This document shows positions 1-10,943 of a stretch of DNA of 64,000 nt, piece by piece (the stretch's first letter is position 1; every line of letters starts with the position of its first letter). The DNA is taken from positions 3,658,001 through 3,722,000 of the forward strand of contig JAETXT010000005.1 of assembly GCA_019188255.1 (NCBI GenBank), given 5' to 3'. Both the position numbers and the translations under genes were made by a program. The notes beneath the pieces are model-generated. The model worked only from the letters and a program-made list of their open reading frames with translations. It searched no databases and was not told the origin of the DNA. The stretch comes from Verticillium longisporum. Lineage: Eukaryota; Ascomycota; Sordariomycetes; Glomerellales; Plectosphaerellaceae.

Positions 1-141
1 CAGAGTCCGGCTCAGCGGCCGGCGTGCAAGGCGCCGAGGTTACGACGGGCGAGGCCGACGTCCTATCCCACCGGGGGAAGAGGGAGGCACCGCCCGTACC
101 GCTCGCCGTGGAACTGCTCCGCCCGCGTCGCGTGGCCAGGA

Positions 142-3100
142 TCATGTCCGCCGAGGGCGTCGACAAGGAGGGCTTGTGCGCCTAGTAGAAGCCGTCACCT
201 GTGTTGGCCCTCGAAACGCTGGACGCGGGGTCGCTACGCTTCCGTCGCTCGGTGTCGCCGGCTCGACGACCTGGTTGCGGATGGTCATTATCCACTCGTG
301 CTGGAGCAGCTCGACAGCCGACATGCGCTTCTTCGGATCCTGCAGGAAGCAGCCCTTGAGGAAATCAATGCCTTGCGGGCTGAGCTGGTCGGTGCCAGGC
401 AGCTGAGGGGGTTGCCCTGAGCAATGTTGTACATGATGGCCCACTCGTTGTCGAGGTTGGCCCAGGGGCGTCGGCCGGTGGCCATCTCGAGGATGACGCA
501 GCCGAGGGACCAGACGTCCACGGCTCCAGCGCGGCCAGGGTTTTCACCCTTGATGACCTCGGGAGACATGTACATGGGCGTGCCGGTCATGGACTTGTTG
601 GGCTTCGCCTCGTCCACGGCTTGAATGAGTGTTTTGCCTTGTCGCGCGATGACCTTGGCAGCGCCAAAATCGACGTACTTGATGATGCCGTTGTGGTCAA
701 GGAGGATGTCTGCGTATTGCGTTAGGATCCAGGTGAGTAGAACGGCCGGGAAGGAAAGACAACTCACTTTCAGGTTTGATGTCACGATGAGCAATGCCGC
801 TTTCGTGGAGATACGCAAGTCCCTCTAGGAGTTGCAGCGTGTAGACCATGATGACCTGCTCGTCCTCGATGCGGCCGTGCTCCAAAAGGTTCGCGAGGGA
901 GCCTCCGTCGCAGAACTCCATGAAGATGTAGACGCGATCGCGGTGGACTTCGATGCCGTAGTAGGATACGACGTTGGGGTGGTCCAGCACTTCCAGAACA
1001 CCCATCTCGTCCTTGATCTGCTCGGCAACGGTCGGGATAAGCTTCGGATCTTGCAGCCTGATCTCCTTGACAGCCATGAGATGGCCAGAGTCCAGGTTCA
1101 TGGCTGCGTAGACGTTTCCGAAAGTACCTCCGCCCACAAAGTGCCCCTGCTGCCAGCGCATTGTGACATTTGTCGCCGAAGAAGAGAGGTAGGCCAGCGA
1201 CCGATCGACCTCATTGTTGGCCTCCAGAACGCGTCCCAGCGCCTGGCGCTCGGCCTCCCTCGTGCGCCTCGTCTCATCGACGCGCTCGAGCTCCTCGACG
1301 CGCTGCTCCGTGATGTACTGCGAAGCCTCATCGTCGTCGAGCATGCGGTTCTTGTCAAGACGCCTGTACTGGCCAAAGAGAAGTTCGACGCGCTCCTTTT
1401 CGGCCTGTGCTGCGAGGTTGGACCGCGCCCCCATGATGTCAAAGTGCGAGATGAGCAGGGACATGCAGCCAGCCACCTTGGACCGCAGCTTCGCATACTC
1501 GTCTTCGCCCAGCGCGAGAATGGAGCGGCCCCTGGTCATGCTCATGGCGAATTCCAGGGCAAGCACGGCCCAGCGGAATGTCTTGCGGTCGGACGCGATG
1601 CAGTCGTCGCAGATGAAAGACACCCAGTCCAACGCGAGCTTGGTCAGCTTGAGGTTGTTCATCTGTTTCCTGTTGCTGTCCATGTAGAGAAGGGACCGCT
1701 GACCAAACTCGGTCGCGAAGATGAAGCATGTCTGGATGAGCTCCTGGCAGTCCTTGCCCACTGTCTGCTTGCGAATCGTCTCAACACTGTCCATGAAGTT
1801 GTTGGACAGCTTGTAGGCGACGCGGCGAATCTCCATCAACCTCGTGTTGACTTTGTGAAGATTGGATCTCGACTCGACGACGAGATCGACATGCATGTCG
1901 ACAGACTCGAGGAACGCTCTCCGCGCATTGGCCAGCCGTGCCTCTGTGCCAGCAGCGACGAGACGCACATGGCCCTTTTTGAGGTCAATGTTCCGCTCCC
2001 GGACAGCCAAGGGAACGACATCACCAAACCAGTGAGGCGGGTCTTCCGGTCGGAGAATCAGCAGATACGGGTCGCTTCCATCGTCGAGGAACTGGTCGGC
2101 CGAAGTGAACCCGAGTATCGACTGGATGTCCTCCTGTCGCTCAGCCAGGGAGGATGAAGCGATGATGAAGATGCCCTCTTGCTCGTACAGGTCGGTAAAC
2201 ACTTGGAAGTGGCCAGACGTGATGAGTCTGTCGTAAAACTCGCGCAGCTTGTCTGGTGTGTATGCTATGCTAAAGTCGGAAGCATTCTCGTAGTTGTCGC
2301 TCAACATTCTCGAGAACCGTTGCAGCATACGCTGACGCACCCGCACAGAGTCGAGGCATTGTTTGTATCGCTTGCTCATCTCGGCAACGGTCTCCCTCGG
2401 CTTGACCTGCAGCTCTCTCTCAAAGGTGATGCTCAGTCGGTTGAGGGCTTTGAAGGTCAGAGAGCTGAACTGCTCGGCGACTTCGACATCACCACCCTGA
2501 AGGTGGCTTCCGATCTCGTTGCCGAAGCCCCACTCTGCGAACAGCAGCTCGGCCTCCTTGAACGTGTTCTTGTTGCCGCTCAGCTTCCAGTTGAGCATCT
2601 TGAAGTAGGATTTCAGGGCATCCAAGACGACCTGGTCAAACGAGTCATCGATCATGGGAGGAAGGTCCCAGCCGGGTTCTGGCTGGGCGATGGCAAGGTA
2701 TTCGAGCTTGATGCGGATGGCCAGCTGGAGCAGCGTTTGGAACTGAGAGATCATCTGGTCTTGCATCAGCGAGTTCTGTTGCGCCGACTCCTTCACCTTC
2801 TTGGCGTAGGCGAGTCGCATCTTGATGATCTCCTCAATGAGGCGGGACGGGAAGCTGATGAGGGTCAGAAGCTCCTCGATGTACGGCGGAAGGTGGCGTT
2901 TCTGGAAAGCGGCGAAGTTGCGGATCAGCGTCTCCTTCGACTTGTTGATGACGGTGGAGATGCCGGCGAGCATGCCTTTCTGGACGACCTTGTGCTTGTC
3001 GTCGTTGCGGTCCTCGTCGTAGAGCGACTTGAGGCCGTCTTCCTTCATGAGTCGATCGAGGAATGAGGTCTCGTCGGGGATGCCGTTGCCGACGGGAGAG

Positions 3101-4473
3101 CGCTGGCGTGTCCGGGAAAAGTCCAGGTCATCGTTGCCCACCCACTTTTTGAGAATGGCAAGCTCAATGGCGATGAGCTCGTTCGTGTTGTGCCACGAAA
3201 CAATGGACTCGTAGGCCTCCTCAAAAAGAGGCGACTTGGCAGAACTGTGTTCGGCCACGAGGGCGGACCAGGACGGATAGAGGCTCTCGCACTTGTCGAT
3301 CCTCTTGACAATGTCTTTGACCTGCTCGTGCGGTGGCTTTCCGACCTCGCTCTCGCCCTTGACGGAGAAGTTGATGATGTCGTCGAGTGTGCGGCCGAGG
3401 GCGCCGCGCGCTTCCTCGACCATTCGCTTCTGGACAGAAAGGTGCCTGCCGCAGACCTTGGACCGGATGCCTAGCCACAGCTCGTTCTTCTGCGCCGACT
3501 CGCCGACGGCTGGCTCGCCCGACCCGATCAAGCGCTTCTTCTCCTGGCGCACGACGTCGCCCGTGAGGACGGCCTCCAACATGCCGTACCACTCGAGTCG
3601 CTCACGGTTTGCGGGGTCCTTGACGTCCTCGTCGGTGGGTTGAAGGTCGTCGTTGCCGTAGAACATGATGGTCTCCTGCTCATATCGATCTTCGTAGGGC
3701 CCTTCGGACGAGGGCGTCTCGCCTTCCGAGTCGGAATCGCCCTGGTTCATGCCGTTGGTGTAGCCGTCGAAGGGGTAGCCGTCGCCGTAGTCTTGCCTCA
3801 GACGCTGCACGTAGGCTCTCTCCTGCTGGCGGAAGCGCTCACTCGGACGGGGCCGTGAGCGAGAGCTTCGGACCGACTCGATGAACGACGGTGCGGGTTG
3901 GGGCCGCCTCTGGGGGGCATATGTGCTCGAAGGTGTTCTCGCAGGACCGCCGGGCCTGGCGCTGGATTTGAGGGAACTGCCGTTGACGGCAACGTAATGA
4001 CCGCCGTTGAGGTCCCCCGTCGACGACCGCATGCTTCTGCTGGTTCCGTTGGTGAGTGCCGTCTGGACGAGAGAGGTCATGGAGCCGGCGTGGACCGGGT
4101 CGTATACGGAGAGTGCTGGCAGTTCGTCGTGGCGTTCAGCAGCGTGAGGATCATCGTTGGGGGATTCGGCGGAGGAAAGGGAATTGCTGGACTCGAGGAC
4201 TGCGATGGCGGAGGTTCGTGGCGACTTGATGAGCTCGGCGCGTGCGTCTTCCTCGCCGTTGGAGAAGCGCACATTGCGGGGGGAGTGCTCGGACGGCATG
4301 CCGGCTGCTGTTGATGCGGAAGAGAAGGAGACGGACGAGGGCGATGGAGAGATGGGCAGGCAGCCTGCGTCGTCAAGCAAAAGGCACTCGTCGATGTGCA
4401 AGCGTGCGTGGGTTGCGTGATCGAAAGCCAGCAGGTAAAAGGTTTCGGGGCAGGGGGGCGTGGATTCAGGCAA
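142..4473 (-). CDS. SSK2: SSK2/SskB-type MAP kinase kinase kinase (HOG osmostress pathway), with one frameshift
   Basis: MAPKKK that relays osmotic and oxidative stress from the Ssk1 response regulator to the Pbs2 MAPKK and Hog1. Exons (minus strand) are 4473-768 and 709-142; the 58-bp intron 767-710 splits the Asn codon of HRDIKPEN. About 1,424 aa once repaired. The first ~1,100 residues are the long regulatory region of this family. The kinase domain (about 1105-1385) shows the Gly-rich loop GGGTFGNV, the Lys of AVKEI, HRDIKPEN, DFGAAK and PEVI. The frame breaks at the G run 407-411 inside the kinase domain: one extra base restores the text from MYNIAQGN to PPQLPGTDQLS and on to the stop, and makes the exon sum a multiple of three. 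An alternative Met at 4299 (MPSEHSPRNVRF) could be the true start. The orthologue assignment rests on recalled family resemblance. Confidence 0.94.
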
Positions 4474-4823
4474 CTCGGGGTTCGTGATGGGCGTCCAAAG
4501 TCGAGTCAGGATGGCCGGAAGCGGGTTTGTTGTAGGGCGACAAGACTTTGATAGCGAGTCGCGCGGGGTCCGGCGGCCGACGAGTGGGATGAGCCCAGAT
4601 TAAAGCCCAGCCATGTGTATGCACTGAGCATGTAAGAAGGTCCCGAAGAAGGAGATGAAGAGCTGTTGGCGATGCGTCGAAGGAGGAAAGGGGGAGGGGC
4701 GGAGGGGCGGAGGGGGAAGGACAGGCACGAAGGCGGACGACGTGTAGAAAGGGACAAAATCGAGGATCACGAACAGTTGACAGCGGCAGGGCCACACCAG
4801 TATCAGTATCAGTCCCTTTCGCG

Positions 4824-4904
4824 GCAAGGCCAGGTGAGACAAGGCAAGGCCAGGCAAGGCAAGGCCAGGCAAGGCAAGGCGAGGCAAGGCAAGGCAAGGC
4901 CAGG
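4824..4904. repeat. AGGCA / AGGCCAGGCA imperfect tandem repeat
   Basis: About 80 bp built from the pentamer AGGCA with interspersed AGGCC units, giving a 15-bp higher-order period. It lies about 350 bp upstream of the SSK2 start. Copy number is likely variable between strains (inference). Confidence 0.9.
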
Positions 4905-5659
4905 TGAAATTTGGGCGTCGAGGGTGCCCCAGGAGGGTCGTGCCACGTTTCGATTGGATGGTCAGGCTAGCTCCCCCCGGCTCAGTGGCATCGTCGTAGT
5001 GGACGACGCCCCGAGGGCCCTACAACAGTCCCCCGGGTCCCCCAGGTCCCCTACATGGACCGCCTGGAAGGGGGAGCTCTTGAGGGGGCCTGCTCGCTCT
5101 GGGAGACAAGAACGCGGCACGAGTGGGTCGGCGATGGGCAGCTGCTTCTCCTAGGAACCCCCCGCCGACGTCGAGATCGCCGTGGCAGGCTGCCATCGAG
5201 GTTTGGGTGCACGCGCCACCTGTGGCCATTGGCTGCACCTGCACCGCCAGCACCCTGAACGAGATGAGCCACGCGTGGCGAGGGAACACGCATGCTTGCC
5301 ACTTGCTGGTCGCCCTGATACCTTGCTTGGTCTACGTCTGTCGTGTTTCCTCCGACAAGTTTTCTTCCTTTGCCTGTCTGCCGCCCCTCCAACAAGACAG
5401 CAGGCAAAGTCAACAATCGTCTCCTGGTTTGTGGTCTCACGGCGGCGATCGGGCTCTTCTTTCCTTCGCCTCTGTTACTGTCACGTGATGATGAAGATGC
5501 CGGATCGATCTCGATGTCGTCTGTTGGACCTTGATCGATCGCCCAGGTTGTTTCGACATACACAACGAGCCCCTTGCCTTCGGGCTTCGGACATGTGTGT
5601 CTGTATGTCGGCTCCGTGTCTCATCTGTGGCTGGTATGGAAAGCCCAGTGGTCCGTAGA

Positions 5660-5680
5660 GATAAAGATAAGATAAGATAA
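5660..5680 (+). promoter_or_regulatory. Cluster of four GATAA sites upstream of TPA1
   Basis: GATAA occurs at 5660, 5666, 5671 and 5676, nearly tandem, 160-180 bp upstream of the TPA1 ATG. Fungal GATA factors (AreA, NsdD, SreA, WC types) bind HGATAR. Which factor, if any, acts here is unknown. Confidence 0.45.
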
Positions 5681-5835
5681 GATCTGAAATAATTTTGGTC
5701 CATCGGCCCACTGGAACCTCGCATCATGTCAAGCTCGACGCCTGCCTCACCATTTGAACCCTCTTTCTTCGCTCACCCACCTTGTGGTACTGTCCCCGTG
5801 CATCTTGTGCAGCCAATTGATCCCAAATCCCAAAA

Positions 5836-8016
5836 ATGAAGCGCAAGGCTGACGCACAGGCCGACAAGAAGGCCTCCAAAAAGAAGAGGAGCAAGTCTGG
5901 TATGTTGTCTCTTTCTCTGCCCCCACCTTTGTGAGCTCAAGAACGAGCTCTCAAGAACATCCATCGTCCATCACCACGACCACAGTAGCCACTATCCGCT
6001 GACACACACAAAAAAGCAGCCCTCTCGGCCGCTGACGCCAAGTCGCGCTTCCGCGATGGCCTCTTTGACGAAGAGGTCCTCCAGTCCTACACCGACGAGT
6101 ATGCCACCTCGAGCCCGTACAAACATGCCGTGATCCACAAGCTCGCCGACGACAAGCTCCTGCGCAGCGTCCGCGACGAGATTCGCGAAAACGTCTCCTT
6201 CACGCCGAAGGAGACGGACATTTACAAGATCCACCTGTCGGGCGACCTCGCCAACCTCGACGGCCTCGACAATGACGCCCTCGCCAAGCTGCCGTCGCTG
6301 CTGGCCCTCCGCGACGCCATGTACTCCGAGACGTTCCGCCACTACGTCTCCCACATCACCGGCTGCGGGCCCCTGAGCGGGCGCAAGACGGACATGGCCA
6401 TCAACGTCTACACGCCCGGCTGCTACCTGCTCTGCCACGACGACGTCATCGGCTCCCGCAAGGTCAGCTACATCCTCTACCTCACCGACCCCGACGTGCC
6501 CTGGAAGCCCGAGTGGGGCGGCGCCCTGCGCCTCTACCCCGTCGACGAGAAGGAGGGCGCCGGCGGCGAGGTCGCCAAGACGCCCGCGCCCGATTGCACA
6601 AAGGTCATCCCGCCCGCCTGGAACCAGCTGTCCTTCTTCGCCGTCCAGCCGGGCGAGTCCTTCCACGACGTCGAGGAGGTCTACCATGCCGCCTCGCCCG
6701 CCGAGCTCGCGCGCCAGGGCGGCCGCGTCCGCATGGCCATCAGCGGCTGGTTCCACATCCCCCAGCCCGGCGAGGACGGCTACGTGCCCGGCGCCGAGGC
6801 CAAGCTCGCCGCCAACTCGGGCCTCATGCAGCTCCAGGGCAACCCCGACCAGCACGATGCGCCGCGCGCCCGCCCCGTCGCCGTCCCCGACAAGACGGCC
6901 CCCGGGCTCGACGACTTTGACGCCGCCGACCTCGAATTTCTCGTCAAGTACATCGCCCCGACCTACCTCACGCTCGACGCCCTCGAGCAGATTGCTGCCC
7001 ACTTTGACGACAACTCGTCCATCACGCTGCCCAACCTCCTCTGCAACAAGTTTGCCGCGCGCCTGCGTGCGTACGTCGAGGCGCAGGAGCAGGAGCAGGA
7101 GCAGAAGAAGGACACCAAGAAGAAGAAGAAGAACAAGAACAACGACACCTCCGCCTCCGCCTCCGCCTCCGCCTGGCTCGTCGCCAAACCCCCGCACAAG
7201 CACCGCTACCTCTACCAGCAGCCCGCCGACCTGCGCGCCGCCCGCGACGAGTCGCCCGTCACGGAGCTCCTCGACGTGCTGCTGCCGAGCCGCCAGTTCC
7301 GCCAGTGCCTGCGGTCGGCGACGGGGTGCGTCGTCGAGGGCCACGACCTGCTGGCGCGCCGCTTCCGCCGCGGCCAGGACTACACCCTCGCCACGGGGTA
7401 CGCCGGCAAGCCGCGCCTCGAGATGAACCTCGGCATCACGCCGACGGTCGGCTGGGGCGACGACGAGGGCGGCGACAGCGATGACGACGAGGACGAGGAA
7501 GACGAAGACGAAATGGAGGAAGAGGAACAGAGGAGCAAAAAGGGCAAGGGCAAAGCGAAAGCGAAAGCCAAGGACAGCAAAAAGGAGAAGCAGAAGCAGC
7601 AGCAGCAACAGGAAGAACAAGAAGCCCCCGAGGTCGGCGGCCACGAGGTATACATGGCCGGCGACGACGAGGAAGGAGAAGACGACGACGACGACGCGGA
7701 CGAGCAGGCGAAAAAGGACAAGAACGACGCGGCCGTGTACAAGTCGAGCGGCGACGAGGACAACATTCTCTTCTTCCAGGCCGCCGCCTGGAACAAGATG
7801 ACGCTCGTGCTGCGCGACAGCGGCGCGCTCAAGTTTGTCAAGTACGTCAGCCAGAGCGCGCCAGGCGACAGGTGGGACGTGTCCGCCAACTTTGACGTCG
7901 AGGAGCAGGATCTGCCGCCGGGGGCTGAGGGTGACGATGATGCTGCCGTCGAAGACGACGAGTCGGAGGAGGAGTTCCAGGGCTTCTCGGACCGTGACGA
8001 GAGCGAGTCAGATTAA
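5836..8016 (+). CDS. TPA1: Tpa1/Ofd1-family prolyl hydroxylase (2-oxoglutarate/Fe(II) dioxygenase)
   Basis: Family members hydroxylate a proline of ribosomal protein uS12 (Rps23) and affect translation termination, mRNA poly(A) metabolism and, in fission yeast, oxygen-dependent SREBP turnover. Exons 5836-5899 and 6020-8016 give 686 aa; the ATG precedes a Lys-rich, NLS-like N-terminus. The catalytic domain shows His161 and Asp163 (CHDDV), the likely second iron ligand His237 (SFHDVEEV) and the 2-oxoglutarate-binding Arg259 (RMAISGWFH). The C-terminal Ofd1-type half carries two low-complexity inserts, one Gln/Glu/Lys-rich (translated from about 7080-7170) and one strongly acidic then Lys/Gln-rich (about 7465-7735), and the protein ends acidic. 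An AATAAA lies at 8079, about 60 bp past the stop. Confidence 0.92.
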
Positions 8017-8525
8017 GGGTTTTGCTGTCTCCTTTGGCCGTTGTTCAGCTTTTGAGTTTCATGGCGTAGGCGTAAGAAAATAAACCTCCGTTTGAGTCGA
8101 CGCTATACCTTCAGCATACTGGAAGCGAAGCATCAGGTGGGGTTTGGATAAAGTGGGCGAACCCTACGAAGACAGTCACAGACAGCGTCATGTCGTCACA
8201 AAAGTGACAGGTACACCCCAGTCACACCCCGAGGCTCACTGCCTTGTCGTATACACACGCAGTCAGAGCCAAACATCACATGGCGTTCGTTGTTTATCCA
8301 TCAAGAAACAAAATGTCAACCGTTCAGATCATGGCACACGCTACCCTATCCTATTCCTAAATCATTCGAGGGGCCCTCTCCGGCCCTCAGGCGTGTTCCA
8401 GACGCAAAACTCCGTTGATCCCCAATGCCCAGGTATCTAAAGTACAACAAACAAGACGCAACGCAATGCTGGCTCGAAAGCAAATGCAGGTGCAGCTTGT
8501 GCAAAATCAAGCAATGCGAGCCACG
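8017..8525. other. Convergent intergenic region TPA1-PPN1
   Basis: About 0.5 kb between two convergent stop codons. Apart from the AATAAA at 8079-8084, a plausible TPA1 polyadenylation signal, I see no gene, repeat or RNA. Confidence 0.7.
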
Positions 8526-10943
8526 CTACAGCTTCTTCAGCTGCTTCCTCGGTACCGTGTCGACAAAGGCGTGACTCAGAAAATGCATCCACGCCTTGTT
8601 CTTCTTCTTGTTCTTCCTCTTCTTCTTCTTCTTGTTGCCCTTGCCCTCTATCTCCATGTCGTCTTCGTCAGCACTCAGCGCCGAGTTTTCGTCCTCTTCT
8701 TCCTGTTCTTCTCCTTCATCCTCTTCGTCGTGTTTGTCTACCAAACCAAGGTCGTCTTCGTCTTCATCTTCGTCTTCAAAGTCTTCAGGCTCGCCATCCT
8801 GGCCCTCGAGCGCCTCGACCGTCTTGCCCTTGACCTTCTGCTGCCCGATTCGGTACGCAAGCTTGACGTAGCTTCGCACCGTCATGTCTTTGAGCCTGTA
8901 GATCTTGTCCGTAAACGTGCTGTACTCGACCTCAAACTTGAACGGGTTGGGTTTCGGCTTCTTCGTCTTGGGATCCTTGCCCCTGTGAATGCCGTCCTTC
9001 CAGCGCTCTGCAGCCGCGCCGCCTTCGTCGTGCTCCCCCCCGTTGCCGTCGTGTGTCATGTCGTTGTTGAGATACGTCAGGTTGGCAAAGTACTGCGTGT
9101 AGCCCAACAGCGTCAGGGGCTGGGGTGAGTAGGCTGGGCCAGGCGGCGCGTGCTTGGCCGGGGGTTCGGGCATGACCAGGTTCGGGTCTTTGGGCTTCTT
9201 TCCCTTCTTTCCCTTCTTTCCCTTCTTTCCCTTCTTGCCCTTCTTGCCCTTCTTCTTTCTGTGCTTTTTCCCTTTTGATGCCTCAAAGTCGACGTTATCG
9301 TTCTCCGAGCCATCTTCCTCATCATTTATCCTCATCGTCGGTGGTGTCAGCCATTGTCGCCGTGGGCCCTTCAGCCTCATCGTCTTGCGCAGCCCCCAAA
9401 GGTGATACATGCTTATCCCACTTCTGCTGGCTGAACGCATCGGTCCAGACAGCGGTGTTCTCGAGCCCCTCAATGTTGTACTCGTAGATGCGGAGCGTAG
9501 GGAAGTAGTTTGGCACAATACTCGGGCTGATCAGAGACAGGTGGTAGCGTTCGGCGAACTTGCCGCCAATATCCTGATGGCCTTTGCCCTTGTGGCCCTT
9601 ACCCTTCTTGCCTTGACGCTTCTTCGCCGCATCGACCGAGTCTTCGGCGCTGTCGTCAGACATGTCATCGTCCTCCACAGCATCTTCCAGGTCGTCTTCC
9701 ATCAGGGACTTGACGCCAGCCATGGGAATCCTGGCCCAGCCGCGACGCAGCTCGCGAAGATAGTCAGACGCCGAGGCCACAGAGAAGTCGTCCTCAAAGT
9801 TCTCCCGCTTGTGGAGGCCTTGCGCCTCGCGTATCATGCCAGTATCATGCTTGCCGTTGATGGAGGCGAGGTTAATGTCCCTTGTATCCTGCAGAATAAA
9901 GTGGTTGATGTTCATATGGCCCCAGAGGGTGGCGGTGATGACGTCGCGGTACTGGCGCAACCACAGGTTGTACTTTTGCCAGCACGTCTCGTCCCAGTTC
10001 TGCTTGCTGTTGGTGCGAGCGGGAGGGACGTGACCCATGAGGATGACTTTCATGCCGCGCTCGCGCATGACTTGTAGCTGGATGCGCAGCCACTCCATCT
10101 GCATGAAGCCAGGCTCGGAGGGGTGGTGCAGCCGTCGACGGCAGCATTTCGATCAAAGAGGTAGAGCGTGTTGAGGCTGAAGACGGCAAGACGGTTCGGG
10201 ATAACTTCGACGTTGAACCACCCGCCGAGGTCAAAGGTGTGACGTTGCTCCTCCGGGATGAAGTGCCGCCATATATCGGTGTAGTATTGCAGCCATCGCG
10301 TGGGGCCAGGGACCAAGATGTTGTGCGGCAGGATGTCGTTGTTGCCCAGATTCGGCACAATGGGCACAGCAAGGCGCTGTCCATTGTGAGGGGCGGAGAA
10401 GGTCTTGTAGAAGAGGTCAGCGACGCGGCGGTTGGTGCCGAGGACCTGGCGTTGGTTTCGAGGTATCTTCTCGTCCGAGTCGTGTCGAGCCGTGTCGCCG
10501 GTCCAAATCACAAAGTCAATGTCGTCGACGACGTTTTCTCGTATCCATTCGAGGGTGGCATTGACGAGAGTAAAGGGCGAGTCGCAATCAGACGTCTCGG
10601 CGCCGTAGTAGCCGGCCGGGCCCTTGGAACGGTGGCAGGCATAGCCCTCGCCGGTCGATGTATGGGCCTTGTAAAAGTCGTCGGGATGAAGATCGGTGAT
10701 GTGCAGAAACTTGCCGCGAAGCTTTCGGGGCTTTGAAGCCGGTGACGCCGCAGACGACTCGTCTTGAATGTGGGGGGTTGTCGCGCCCGAGTCTTGGGCG
10801 CCGCCATTGGGTGCGCCGAGAATCTTCTGCTGTGCGTCGACGTCGAGGGGCGAGGCGGCGACGGTGACGCCATGGTGCAGCAGTGGAAGTGCGAGCAGCG
10901 CGAGGTACCGCAGACGCGACCGCGGTCGCGGGTGGAGGACCAT
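8526..10943 (-). CDS. PPN1: Vacuolar endopolyphosphatase (PPN1 family), with two frameshifts
   Basis: Cleaves long polyphosphate chains in the vacuole. Single exon, about 805 aa after repair. A short basic N-terminus and a hydrophobic segment (about residues 12-30) fit the type II vacuolar membrane anchor of the family. All metallophosphatase signatures are present in order: DLH, GDTARHD, GNND, GHVPP and GHMN. The C-terminal part has acidic stretches, a (GKK)n tract and a Lys-rich tail. The frame breaks twice: at the G run 10120-10123, where an extra base restores the text into SEPGFMQMEWL, and at TTT 9325-9327, where removing one base joins TTDDED to NDEEDGSEN. The shifts cancel, so total length is still a multiple of three. 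The start at 10943 is the Met directly before the anchor; longer in-frame starts run into promoter-like DNA. Confidence 0.92.
9194..9254 (-). repeat. In-gene Gly-Lys-Lys tandem repeat of PPN1
   Basis: The plus strand shows a 9-bp repeat of type CTTCTTTCC/CTTCTTGCC, encoding about seven GKK units on the minus strand. It is a strongly basic tract in the polyphosphatase C-terminal region, possibly binding the polyanionic substrate (inference). Confidence 0.9.

Larger units (their letters stand above)
4474..5835. other. Intergenic region between divergent SSK2 and TPA1
   Basis: 1.36 kb with no convincing gene. It holds a G/A-rich block near 4675-4730, the AGGCA tandem repeat at 4824-4904 and a GATA-site cluster at 5660-5680. 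Short open frames on both strands are low-complexity or lack recognisable protein character. It presumably serves as the promoter region of both flanking genes. Confidence 0.7.

Noticed and set aside
832..3066. Long plus-strand frames (441 and 295 codons) opposite SSK2
   Set aside because: Mirror frames of a conserved coding exon; no domain or intron structure of their own.
5992..7644. 550-codon open frame antisense to TPA1
   Set aside because: Low-complexity Leu/Val/Arg-rich translation that mirrors the GC-biased third positions of the well-supported TPA1 gene.
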